Assembly: GCA_034670405.1 (NCBI GenBank) | Contig: JAXDDX010000165.1 | Span: forward strand, 222,001-286,000 | From: Hoplostethus atlanticus | Taxonomy: Eukaryota > Chordata > Actinopteri > Trachichthyiformes > Trachichthyidae | DNA: 64,000 bases | Reading direction: 5' to 3' | Shown: in pieces, positions 35,252 through 43,926 of the stretch | How positions within the stretch are numbered: the first letter of the stretch is position 1 | Layout: every line of letters begins with the position of its first letter | The notes under the pieces: model-generated | Told to the model about the DNA's origin: nothing | Seen by the model: the letters and a program-made list of their open reading frames with translations, nothing else | The model's database searches: none | Position numbers and translations under genes: made by a program

Positions 35252-36454
35252 CCAGGGTTATGAAAATAAAAGAGTGAAAAGAGTGAATGTATATAACCTG
35301 GGCAGAGATTTATTTTTTTAAAACTTTCAGTTTTGTACAGAAAGCAGAACATAGAGGAAAACTAATGAATAGTTAAGGTCAGTGTTGTATGGCAACCCTG
35401 GGAACCGAGGGAGATAGCACCTTGTATCAAAAGTACACACCAGTACCAAGGCTATGGTGTGTTGCAGGTGACATATATGACTTACCATTGATTTTTGAAA
35501 CCTTGACAGTCAATGAGGATGCATGAAAAAATGGATATTGTCCATTGGCAGTCTGCTTGGTTTTGTTAAAGCTGCACTAAACAAGATTTCAATCAGCCTA
35601 AGGCTATTTGAGATTTGCCCTATTTGCCCAGGTATAGTCGCTGGCCAACTCCGGCAGGAAATCGTCTCCAACCGCCGGAAATGATGAAACAAAGTTTAAG
35701 ACCGAAATACAAAAGAATCTTCTAAACAGCCAGTGAGCAAGTGCTCCGTTGGGAGAAAGCTGGACTCACCAACGTTACATCTTTTGCCTCTTTCGTCCCT
35801 TTCTGGATATTGAAGTTCAAACAGTGTTCAAACAGTTACCACTTGCTGCCCTTTGGAGCTGCCAATCTGCAGAGTTGCCTAGTGCAGCTTTAAATAGTGA
35901 ATATAATTTATCTTCCTACTTTTCCCAATCCAGCCTTCATGCCACGGGCTTCAGTGGCACAGCAGGCCGCACCAGCAGCCTTACCCACCTTGGTACCCAG
36001 TTCAGCACCAAGGACAGAGACAATGATCGCTGCACCTGCAAATGCGCCCAGATCGCATCTGGAGGTACGCCGCATCTTCCCTCTATTTCTGTTACTCCTC
36101 TGTCTCAATCCATCCCTCCTTAAAACCGCTCTCATTAAACATTTTCATCAATCTCCTTGTAAATGTTCTGAAGTGCATTTAATTTTCCTTCCACACCAAT
36201 ATAAATTTACTGCTGAGCTGTACATTTGATAGACTGGAATTCAATCATTTCTGACCTCTTTCCTTGAACTCTCTGACGCTTGTCCTCTCCAAGGTTGGTG
36301 GTTCGAGGCTTGTGGTCCATCCAACCTGAATGGCATGTACTACCCCGGCTCGTCCAACGTCGTTCACTACAATGGCATCAAGTGGTACTACTGGAAGGGC
36401 CCGAATCTGATGGCTACCATGACAACCATGATGGTGCGCCCTGCAAACCTTTGA
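19640..36454 (+). CDS. angpt2: Angiopoietin-2-like secreted Tie2 ligand, nine coding exons, 504 aa
   Basis: Secreted growth factor of the angiopoietin family. Family members bind the endothelial receptor Tie2/Tek and control vessel maturation, remodelling and lymphatic growth; Ang1 is an agonist and Ang2 a context-dependent ligand. Coding exons are 19640-19957, 24383-24538, 25231-25352, 27378-27610, 28146-28270, 31048-31149, 33231-33397, 35934-36064 and 36294-36454, all joining in phase. Domains: signal peptide 1-22; N-terminal cysteines C34 and C46; coiled coil about 92-272; linker with C275; FReD 289-504 with calcium loop D435-D439 and the CxCKC and [13 protein letters not shown] motifs. 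Sequons lie at N99, N161, N250, N312, N338 and N406. The FReD is closest to ANGPT2 ([21 protein letters not shown]), but KVFCD, GEHWLGN and the 504-aa length also recall ANGPT4. Odd points are Arg386 for a conserved Trp and an altered C-terminus. Family is certain; the paralogue (angpt2a, angpt2b or angpt4) is not. Confidence 0.93.
21153..21224. repeat. (TTTCC)n pentanucleotide array
   Basis: About 14 units of TTTCC with a few CCTGT variants, strictly pyrimidine on the + strand, within intron 1. Confidence 0.88.
22115..22165. repeat. (CA)n microsatellite
   Basis: CA-rich tract with CACCCACA interruptions in intron 1. Confidence 0.88.
24383..24538 (+). CDS. angpt2: Angiopoietin exon 2 (residues 107-158)
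   Basis: 156 nt, phase 0 at both ends, acceptor TTTCTCCTGCAG and donor CAG|GTGAGC. It encodes coiled coil starting LENYIQENV and containing [12 protein letters not shown] and [13 protein letters not shown], nearly invariant across angiopoietins. LENYIQ-N resembles ANGPT2 more than ANGPT1. Confidence 0.96.
25231..25352 (+). CDS. angpt2: Angiopoietin exon 3 (residues 159-199)
   Basis: 122 nt, acceptor CTGTCTATAG and donor CAG|GTGAAT, phase 2 at the 3' end. It encodes [17 protein letters not shown] and continues the coiled coil. The sequon N161-Q-T is conserved in the family. The length equals the matching human exon. Confidence 0.96.
27078..27355 (+). mobile_element. Tc1/mariner-type MITE, copy 1 (intron 3)
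   Basis: This is a 278-bp element flanked by TA at 27076-27077 and 27356-27357. The ends are inverted: CAGTGCAAAAAATA on the left and, read on the other strand, CACTGGAAAAAAATA on the right. The interior holds several short inverted motifs (ACTTGTTTCAAG / CTTGAAACAAGT). A diverged second copy lies near 59.6 kb in opposite orientation, so this is a dispersed family. There is no coding capacity. It ends 22 bp before exon 4 and thus carries the branch-point region of intron 3. Confidence 0.65.
27378..27610 (+). CDS. angpt2: Angiopoietin exon 4 (residues 199-277)
   Basis: 233 nt, the same as the human exon. The acceptor is TTTGACAG and the donor ATG|GTAAGG. It encodes the Gln/Leu/Glu-rich second part of the coiled coil ([11 protein letters not shown] ... 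[12 protein letters not shown]) and ends NHCN. C275 sits where ANGPT1 has its linker cysteine and human ANGPT2 has none. A miniature transposon ends 22 bp upstream and offers a second in-frame acceptor at 27353/27354. Confidence 0.95.
27715..27745 (+). mobile_element. Terminal fragment of a TTAAAGCTGCACTA-type MITE (intron 4)
   Basis: TTAAAGCTGCACTAGGCAAC matches the terminus of the MITE at 35570-35889. No matching opposite end is found before exon 5, so this is a solo end or an element decayed on its right. Confidence 0.4.
28146..28270 (+). CDS. angpt2: Angiopoietin exon 5 (residues 277-318)
   Basis: 125 nt. It encodes the linker [12 protein letters not shown] and the first part of the FReD ([11 protein letters not shown] ... 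[12 protein letters not shown]). The acceptor TATTTACAG has a weak pyrimidine tract. The donor is AAG|GTACTA, phase 0. FRDCAE and PNST favour ANGPT2. Confidence 0.93.
28271..31047 (+). other. Angiopoietin intron 5
   Basis: 2.8 kb. It contains a CTGT tetranucleotide array, a small CA run near 29572-29584 and C-rich tracts near 30670-30683 and 30783-30800. No exon or element was identified. Confidence 0.75.
29255..29303. repeat. (CTGT)n tetranucleotide microsatellite
   Basis: About 12 units of GTCT/CTGT in intron 5. Confidence 0.92.
31048..31149 (+). CDS. angpt2: Angiopoietin exon 6 (residues 319-352)
   Basis: 102 nt, phase 0 at both ends, acceptor TTTCTACAG and donor ATG|GTAGGT. It encodes [19 protein letters not shown] and [15 protein letters not shown], including the FReD cysteine C321. 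The length equals the human exon. Confidence 0.96.
31150..33230 (+). other. Angiopoietin intron 6
   Basis: 2.1 kb. The notable piece is a GC hairpin at about 32007-32040, with seven C then GTG pairing to CAC then seven G. Nothing coding is seen. Confidence 0.75.
33231..33397 (+). CDS. angpt2: Angiopoietin exon 7 (residues 353-408)
   Basis: 167 nt as in human, acceptor CCTATTCCAG and donor CAG|GTAACC, phase 2. It encodes [13 protein letters not shown] ... [17 protein letters not shown]. The near-universal FReD motif DWEGN reads DREGN here (AGG in place of TGG, residue 386). Confidence 0.96.
33398..35933 (+). other. Angiopoietin intron 7
   Basis: 2.5 kb. It contains a (CA)n run at about 35211-35249 and, at its 3' end, a miniature transposon ending 40-44 bp before the exon 8 splice acceptor. 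Confidence 0.75.
35570..35889. mobile_element. TTAA-flanked MITE with AGCTGCACTA termini (intron 7)
   Basis: This is a 320-bp element whose ends are inverted: AGCTGCACTAAACAA on the left and, read on the other strand, AGCTGCACTAGGCAA on the right. It is flanked by TTAA on both sides (35566-35569 and 35890-35893), which could be a piggyBac-like target duplication or simply part of the ends. It is non-coding. The same terminus occurs alone at 27715 in intron 4. Confidence 0.6.
35934..36064 (+). CDS. angpt2: Angiopoietin exon 8 (residues 408-452)
   Basis: 131 nt as in human. The acceptor CCCAATCCAG lies 40 bp after the end of a miniature transposon. The donor is GAG|GTACGC, phase 1. It encodes [12 protein letters not shown], the calcium loop [10 protein letters not shown] and [11 protein letters not shown]. 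Joining exon 7 creates the sequon N406-Y-S. Confidence 0.95.
36294..36454 (+). CDS. angpt2: Angiopoietin exon 9, terminal (residues 452-504)
   Basis: It follows a short 229-bp intron with acceptor CTCTCCAAG. It encodes [17 protein letters not shown], then [10 protein letters not shown] as in ANGPT2, then [16 protein letters not shown] and TGA at 36452-36454. The family's YSL(R/K) before TTMM is absent, and the usual end RP(A/L)DF is RPANL. Confidence 0.95.
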
Positions 36455-37330
36455 CGGCATGGCTCGTTCTCGACGTCGCACGGCGGACGTCGTCACCTAC
36501 AGACCTGATGAACAGTTACGGAAAGTGAAATATCTGAGAGGGAATTCAATCGGATTTTGGATGGTTTTAGCTTCTGGACAATATCTCGGAGGGGTGCTGG
36601 GGCTATATGCAGCTTCTCAGCAAATGACTGTGGGAGTTTTTTTAAATGGTGAAATTCCTAAGTGGGGAGTTCCACTTCAAAATCTATTGAGCTGCTCAAC
36701 TAACATAGGGGTTGTGGTTGTTGGTGTGGATGACAAGGATACGGCTGAGGAAATCACACTATTTGGTTTGTTGGAGATCAATAACATTTAATTTGAATTA
36801 ACAAGCTGATTAACCTTTAGAAACTTTTAATATCAATACGTATTTGTTTAATATTAAAAGCAGAATATTAACGGTGTGTTTGTTTACTCGACAATGACTA
36901 TTCATGCAATGTGTCCAAACGTTTTTGAAAGTTTTCATGGCCAAACCCTTGAAATTAGAAATGGAAAAACCCACTATCCCGAGACTTTTTTTTTTTTAGC
37001 CATTTGTAAATAATTACCTTCTAGACTTTTTTTAAAACCTTTTTAAACGGTAGGGCAATCCATACACAACAGATTTTAAGATAACCGTTCAAGAGGTTTA
37101 CCACTGTTAATAAAACAACACCATCAACAAAACCAATAACAGGCTTCCCCCTTTGCTCTGCCTTCTCAGAATGAAATCTCTTCAGAAAACCTCCCTGAAA
37201 CCTTTTCTAGCTACACCTCTCATAAAACTTTATTTGTAAGAGATTACCCTCTTAAAACTACATCATACATTTCCACAGGTATACGTTTTGTAATATTTGT
37301 AATAAAAAAAGAGAGAAACCATGCTGTGAA
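36455..37330 (+). other. Presumed 3' UTR of the angiopoietin gene with poly(A) signals
   Basis: Candidate poly(A) signals are ATTAAA at 36853-36858, AATAAA at 37109-37114 and AATAAA at 37301-37306. A 110-codon open frame starts at 36459, five bases after the stop codon, and ends at 36791. It is probably fortuitous. Which poly(A) site is used cannot be told from sequence. Confidence 0.5.
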
Positions 37331-38531
37331 TTAATTTTCTTTGTTTCCACATGAGTTACACATAACCCAACAAGGCACCACACATGCTAGACTCAGGAAG
37401 TCAGATGGAGGCCGTCTCGCGCCATTGGTCTGATGAATCATCCAATAACACTGGTCCCTGTGGTACTCATTAGAAAGCGGATGGGTTCCACCAACAAGTA
37501 ACAATGACCTGTATCTGCCGCCATGCACTCAGCAGACCAGCCATTGCTAACTGGCCGTGTCGACGATGCCTGCTAATTGTCGGGACTCTTTGCTGAATGA
37601 CAGAATGACAGCGCTAAAGTTAAGATCTCAGCTGCTTTGCGGAATGCAATTTGCAAGGACTGTGAAGCAATTTGTTGGGAAGAGAAAACAACTCCTAAAA
37701 TGAAACGATCGGCTTAATGTGCTGGTGTTTTGAATTGTTGTGGTAATGATTCGTGAAGATCAATCCTGCTGATCATTCTGATCATTCTCATTCTCAACTC
37801 AGTGGGAGATATTTTACACTGAGAAAAAAAAAACATTCTCTATTTGGCTACGCCACATGCCAGTGTTACACTCAAATAACAAAAGGAGGAAATCCCTTTC
37901 ATTTCTAGTAACAAATGGCTTTAATATCTACTGTACATAGAAACTGCAAAGCACTAATCCAGACACAACCTGTGATTTACTACTCTATTAGGGATTATGC
38001 AGGAGCTGCTCAAGACAATAAAATACCACCGATGTTTTTGTGTGTGACCGCATCTTACACCTCCGTTAAATGGACGTGTATAAATATATGATGCAATCAC
38101 ACTAGCATTTGTGAGGAAACTGCACAGATCATCACAACCGGATCCGGTGCCAGCAAGGCTATGGGTGTACAGCCGCCATAGGCTCCCAGGGCTAATGAAG
38201 ATATAGTATTTAGCCTCCTACATACATGCGGAAAAGTACCCACACACATTCACACACCCACACACACAGACACACACACACACACACTGTTTGTATGTGG
38301 CGACCCCATTGCTAAACAGGTTTATTACAACCTCCAAGGGCTGGACAGGTGATTGATCACAGTGGGGGGAGGCCAGAGGTGAATTCATCAAAGCGACTTT
38401 TATAAAGACCACTTTAGGTGGCCTGCTGGCTCAACAGCAGAAGTGCCTGTGTTCTGGTCCAGTGGAGCGGACAGGGAGGCCGGCCTCACTTCTCTACTCA
38501 TCCCAATCCCTGTTTATTAGATGGATTATTT

Positions 38532-38533
<2 letters not shown>

Positions 38534-38588
<55 letters not shown>
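38534..38588. repeat. (GA)n microsatellite
   Basis: Perfect GA run of about 27 units. Confidence 0.92.
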
Positions 38589-38589
<1 letters not shown>

Positions 38590-38900
38590 CAGACAGAGAG
38601 ACAGAGAATAATTTTGGAATTCTCTCGTGATTATTTATTGTATAGTACAGTAAAAGTGGGGTATTTAAGATATTTAATTTCAATGAAAAATCACAAAAAA
38701 TTAGGCAATGTATAAGAATGACTATTCTGATGAGGTACGTGTCTACGTATTGCGTATGTGTATATATAGTATATTAGTATGTATGTGAGCAGAACGTAAC
38801 TTGGGGAGCTCCACTAGAGCCTTAAACCTCATCTAAGGATTTATCATCCAAACCAAACTAGATATATGCGGAACAGAAGGGGAGAGAAAAATGGATAGAG

Positions 38901-38903
<3 letters not shown>

Positions 38904-38939
<36 letters not shown>
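38904..38939. repeat. (GA)n microsatellite
   Basis: Perfect GA run of about 18 units. Confidence 0.9.
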
Positions 38940-38942
<3 letters not shown>

Positions 38943-39841
38943 GGGTGGGGAGGCAGAGCTAAGTACCCATAAGTCCTTGTCTCTCTCTACCTTTGATTCA
39001 TTACGGGTATGATGGCTGGCCAGGGCAAGGGCCAGGTACGGCATTTTGGCAGGAGGAGAGCGGGGGGGGGGTCTGATTTGTAATAGCCGTCCTTGCTGTG
39101 TGGTTTACCGTGTCAGCCCATTGAAGGGTAGTCTTTGAAAAAAGAAGCATCGGTAAATCAGGTCGTCACGCGTGATACGTCAGTGTCATGCGTTTTTCTT
39201 TTTGGAAAGAGAAAAGGTAGGGAAATGGCACTTGTCGTGTTGTGTTTGAAAAAGTGAAGAACATAAATGCTTCCACAGGCCACTTGGGGGCACTGGTGGT
39301 ACAATAAAATCCCTTTATCATTCTCTGCACTTGTGGAGTGTCAAGAGATGTGGATCTGACTCTCTCTCGCTCTCTCTTCCACTCCACCACCAGGTCTGGA
39401 TTATATAACCATGCATTCATTAACACATCTTCTGCCTTGTGCGCCCTCTCCCAGCAGATGGTTAACTGAAGGCTACAGAGGACGTGAGGGAGGAGGTGGG
39501 GGGGGGGGGACTACCTCAGGAAAACCACATTAGGGAATACAGCCACGTGTGACAAAGGAGTTTGATAACTTTGATTGTCCCCTAAAAAGCAATCCTTTTG
39601 CCGTCAAGATAATGGCAAGCTTTCCTGTTTCGGTGGAGTGTGGTATTGGTTATCAAAATCAGAGCTGCAGCCATTCCCTTATTGAGATAATGAACCATTT
39701 TTACAGTCAAGCAACTTTGGTTGTCTTGTTTTGCTTTGAAACCCACACAGTTACTGAGGGTGAAATCCAATTATCAGCACAGACAAAAAAGAAAAATCCA
39801 ACTCCAATGGTGGCTTTTCTATTGTCATATCAACTTGCAAG

Positions 39842-39843
<2 letters not shown>

Positions 39844-39903
<60 letters not shown>

Positions 39904-40002
39904 CCTCTCCCCCTCTCTCCCTCTCCCTCCCTCTCCCTCTCCCTCTCCCTCCCTCTCCCTCTCCCTCTCCCTCTCCCTCCCTCTCTCTCTCCCTCCATCT
40001 TT
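39844..40002. repeat. 159-bp polypyrimidine tract, (CT)n then (CTCCCT)n
   Basis: An uninterrupted pyrimidine tract: about 29 CT units pass into CCCTCT/CTCCCT hexamer-like repeats. The mirror symmetry makes it a candidate for H-DNA. Reading frames across it give only Ser/Leu/Pro or Arg/Glu runs. Confidence 0.92.
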
Positions 40003-40188
40003 TTCTCAAGATGGAGGGAGAGAGAGGTACACCTCCCCATTTATACAGCTTCATCCTCCAGACTGAGCCATGTATAAATAAAGAATAAGTAGAAAACATG
40101 CAGAGTTGAGAGGAATGGGCGAGACGTACGATGTCACTAAGTCACTTTGACAAATCCTTACAGGGTTATAATTTGGTGTTAACAGTAT

Positions 40189-40600
40189 GAATCCATGGAT
40201 CCACCCTGGCTGGTGTCAAGTGTACAGGCTAGTAGTGGTGGTGTAACAATTTGAGGAATGTTTTCTTGGCACACATTAAACCCCTTAGCACCAATTGAGC
40301 ATTGTTTAAATGCCACAGTGTACTTAAACACTGTTGCTGAACGGGTGCATCCCTCCGTTGCTACAGTCTACCCTTTGTGAAACGGATGCTTCCAGCAGGA
40401 TACTGCAGAGTTGTCTCAAAATTGCACTGATGTACCGCCAAAAAAATCTGCAGGAACTGTGCGACGCTATTGACTCAGCATGGATCAAGATCCCTGTGGA
40501 AACTTTCCAGCACTTTATTGAATCCATGCCTCAAATAATTCAGGCTCTTCTGGAGGCAAAAGGGAGGGTCCTACCAGGTACTAGCTAGGTGTACGTAATA
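40189..40600 (+). mobile_element. Broken Tc1-like DNA transposon, 3' part of transposase
   Basis: One frame from 40189 reads ESMDPPWLVSSVQASSGG ... GMFSWHTL ... IEHCLNATVYL ... NGCFQQDTA, matching the catalytic region of a common fish Tc1 transposase (MDPSCLVSTVQAGGGG..., GYFQQDNAPCH). From about 40450 another frame reads LQELCDAIDSAW ... FQHFIESMPQIIQALLEAKG, the usual C-terminus. In-frame stops interrupt the first part (TGA at about 40246 and 40377). The stretch holding the catalytic SPDLNPIEH motif is missing between the two parts. The tail GTACTAGCTAGGTGTACGTAATAA resembles the family's 3' end. No 5' half or clear 5' inverted repeat is seen. It is dead. Confidence 0.75.
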
Positions 40601-43172
40601 AGAATAGGCCTTCTCTCTCTTCTTGTCATCTTTTCATTGTAATCTTCCTTTTTCCACCCTAGTTTTCATCATAATATCCAAAAAAGTCTCAGTGCTATCT
40701 TGACCCTTCATTGAGCGTGTGCACTATTCATCGAGACAGGAAGGCATGCACAATACATTAATACAATTTAAGCATTTAATCCATCTTAATCCCAAGTATT
40801 CTATAGCTACAGAGATACACTGATAAACAAAAGCTGCATTTTTTACCCATGGATGTTTGGAGGCGGCATTTGCATAGGTATATAGTGCAACTGTGTGTGC
40901 GCCCGCGTGCACGAAGGCGTTTTGTAAATTATTCTGTGTGGGTGCGTTTGCGTGCATTGGCAGGCGAAGGGGCCTCTGTGCTCAGGTTTGTGGAAATGGC
41001 AGCTTGTCTCTTGGGCAGTGTGAGTGTCTGGCCAGGTCCTCTAGTATGTAGGCAGAAATACAGAGGAGGTGCTTTCCTTGAGCCATCACACCACTGACAG
41101 GTGAGAGGATGAGCCACAGTGGAAAACACGGCGCTGCGAGGGAAAGTGAGTCAGCGTCGGTAGCATATAACTTTAGTTAAAGAGCAAGTTCCGAAGTACA
41201 CCATTAGATGGCCAACATGCCTTTGCAATTTTCTAATGAGTTTCATCCAGACCATTGTACTTTGTAATCAAGTTATATAATCACTACAAACAGATGATGG
41301 TTGTGCCTTTTGTTCTTCTGTACGAACAATTAGAATCTGATTTTTGTGAGCGTGCCAGTCCCTCAAACACAAATGGATACAAGCCAACTGGGTCTATTTC
41401 TGTCCCTGCTCGGTACCTGGCCAGGGCCAATGAGAACAGGTTTCTCCTCTCACTGGGCCAAACACCAAGAGCCCTGCAATTACTGCTGTAATTGGCCTGG
41501 ATTGGCCATTAGTACTCTGCTCGAGTTAGTGGCCAAAACACTAAACAGACAGGTGTGAATTAAATCAAACCCCAGTCACTCACTTAATGCATTGGCCAGT
41601 TAGGGCGCTATACTTCACCAAGGTTAAATAGTTATGCTGCTTTTATTGCTTTTAGTGCTTTTATTAGCAGAAGCAACTGGTGCAATTACATGAGTTTCAA
41701 GAGTCAGAGAGGTAGCTTATGAGTCATACATAGGTTGTTGCACCTCAGAGATTATGAACCTTCCCAAAGTAATTACAGGGACTTGACAGAAACCGCCGAG
41801 TTGCAGCTGGATGTCAAAATGCCATGTTGCGGCACCGTCTTGTGATAGGTAAACATATCTGAATGTGATGTTTCCGACATCCAGTAATAAGAAAAGCCTG
41901 TGACATAGTGATGGGTCAATTCCATTTGAACAATTCTTTAAAGGGCGTGAGTCAAATAAGTTGCTGAATCACGTCTTTTGCCTGGACTGAACTAAATGTT
42001 CAGGTAGGGGGTGGCACCCATCAGTCAAAAGGCACGGTATAAATGTGATTTGTTACCGATGAATTAGTAGCAGCTTGCTGTATTGGACTGAATGAATCGC
42101 TCAGGCGGTGCCACCAAGTGAGTAATTTGTTCAGTGGGTTAGCGGTTCACTGAATTAACCAATTCTGTGTTCTGCTCAGTGAGCATTTAACTCGTTTCTG
42201 GGTTTTAGGAGACAATTGAATGGACATGATGAGAAGTTAGCAATGGCTCCTGAATTGGCCAATAGTTTGAGTTTGTAGATAGTTTACTAAATGTATTATT
42301 TGAGACTGGGCTTGACCAAGCCTAACATAACTTGAAACAAAGAAGGCTAGTGTAGCCCTGATATAGAGTGTTCTGACATGAGCTTATCACCTGACAAAGC
42401 CACCGTGGGGAGTTCAAACCATGGAATTAAAGTTTACCTTAAGGAACACACCAGTTCTTAAATGAAGAGCAGAGACCAGGTTTCTCACTGAAAAGTACAC
42501 TGAAAGGGTATGCTTTATTAAGACTTCACTCCAGTCACACAGGATGGAGCTACAATATAAAATTACAGTGAAAGACATGTAGGCAAAACAGCAGCCGTGG
42601 CTGAGAGTGAGAACGGAAATAAGTGGGCCACATAATTACAGCGTAGAACCTAGATATCACTACCTCAGACAGCCAAAAAGCTGTCCAACCATACCCAAAG
42701 TACATTTTACCTCTCATGGATTATACAAAGGGAGACTCTGAAGGCTGTCACTCCGGGACCACAATCCCTCCCCTGGCTGCAGCAGCAACAACCCGTCTCA
42801 CCGGCCCACGCAAGACTTCACCGGCTGTCACCTCAGTTGGTTATGCAGGACTCTGGAGCGCAGTATGCCGAGAACACAGCGATGCTGCGTTTTGGATGAG
42901 TACTACCCGATGACTGCACTTAAACAAAATGGGAAAAAACTTATCACCTTCACAACAACCAGCCTAGTGGGTCACGTAAAGTGTAGGAATACTACAGTCG
43001 TTTGCCACAATACACAACCGGGGGGGTCAGGAACCAGAGAAGCCGTGGCTAACCTACCCAAAGTGCAAAGGGAGAAACACCTGCCCCTGTTGATTAGCCG
43101 TGACCTAGATCCGACTGAGGCTACCTCTTAAGGTGGACCAGTTCACCCTGCTACACTACGCTGTTATTAGAC
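40601..43172. other. Intergenic, no gene recognised
   Basis: Around 41900-42200 the sequence repeats motifs such as TGGGTCAATTCCATTTGAACAATTC and GAATGAATCGCTCAGG, resembling decayed nonautonomous transposons of fish. The ends are not clear enough to define an element. Confidence 0.35.
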
Positions 43173-43377
43173 CAGAGGTGGGAAATCATGTGCCACGGAG
43201 GTCTGAGAGCGTGCAGGTTTTCATTCCAACCAAATCACATCAGTGATTTCACTGATTAGCACACCTTCAACCAGAGGGGAGGAACTAATCAGTGAAATCA
43301 CCTGCTGTATTGTATTTGGTTGGAATGAAAACCTGCATGCTCTCGGGCCAACCGTGGCACATGATTGCCCACCCCTG
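43173..43377. mobile_element. Palindromic hAT-like MITE
   Basis: About 205 bp in which the two halves are inverted copies over roughly 85-90 bp. The left end is CAGAGGTGGGAAATCATGTG and the right end, read on the other strand, is CAGGGGTGGGCAATCATGTG. Both contain TGCAGGTTTTCATTCCAACC and GTGATTTCACTGATTAG. CAGGGGTGGGCAA is a hAT-type terminus. A clean 8-bp target duplication is not visible. It is non-coding and could fold into a long hairpin if transcribed. Confidence 0.7.
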
Positions 43378-43895
43378 GGCTGATAACAGGTTAACTCAAC
43401 TTCACTTTGTAGCCATATTGACATGAGAGAGTACGGTCATCTCCAACCACCCATCACAAGAGTTATGTTTTCTTTCATCCTTTTAACGGATATTGCCAAT
43501 TGTCATTATCACTCTTCATAACATCTAATACTTGTGGTGTGGGGTACGATGTTTCACGTCCTGCCAATCATAATTCACCAGAACTGGAGCTAATCATTTT
43601 CTCTTGCCGCTACCAAGACCTGACTGCCCCTGATTTCATTATGCACAGCAAACAAACTGCCACACTTTATGAGCCATTGTGATTTCCGCGGGAATAGTCA
43701 ATTAAGACTGATTGCAGGTTTGACATTTCCAGAGAGTGTACAATGTTTTGTAGCGCGAAGGGGACGGCTGTAACGAAAGTCGGAGAGGTTTGATTTCCCC
43801 ACAAGGACCCATGCATTTCCTCGACGTAGTTCTTAAAAAAAACAGCCCATTTTGCTTTTGAAACCATTTAAGCACGTGGCTTCTTTCTGTCTTCC

Positions 43896-43926
43896 TTCAT
43901 TCCTTCCTTCCTTCCTTCCTTCCTTC
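43896..43926. repeat. (CCTT)n tetranucleotide microsatellite
   Basis: About seven CCTT units. Confidence 0.88.

Larger units (their letters stand above)
37331..40180. other. Intergenic, microsatellites only
   Basis: Downstream of the angiopoietin gene. It holds CA runs near 38240-38287, GA runs at 38534-38588 and 38904-38939, a poly-G run near 39061-39070 and the long CT/CTCCC tract. No gene is seen. Confidence 0.5.

Noticed and set aside
39549-40088. 179-codon + strand open frame
   Set aside because: Most of it is the CT/CTCCC repeat read as Ser/Leu/Pro.
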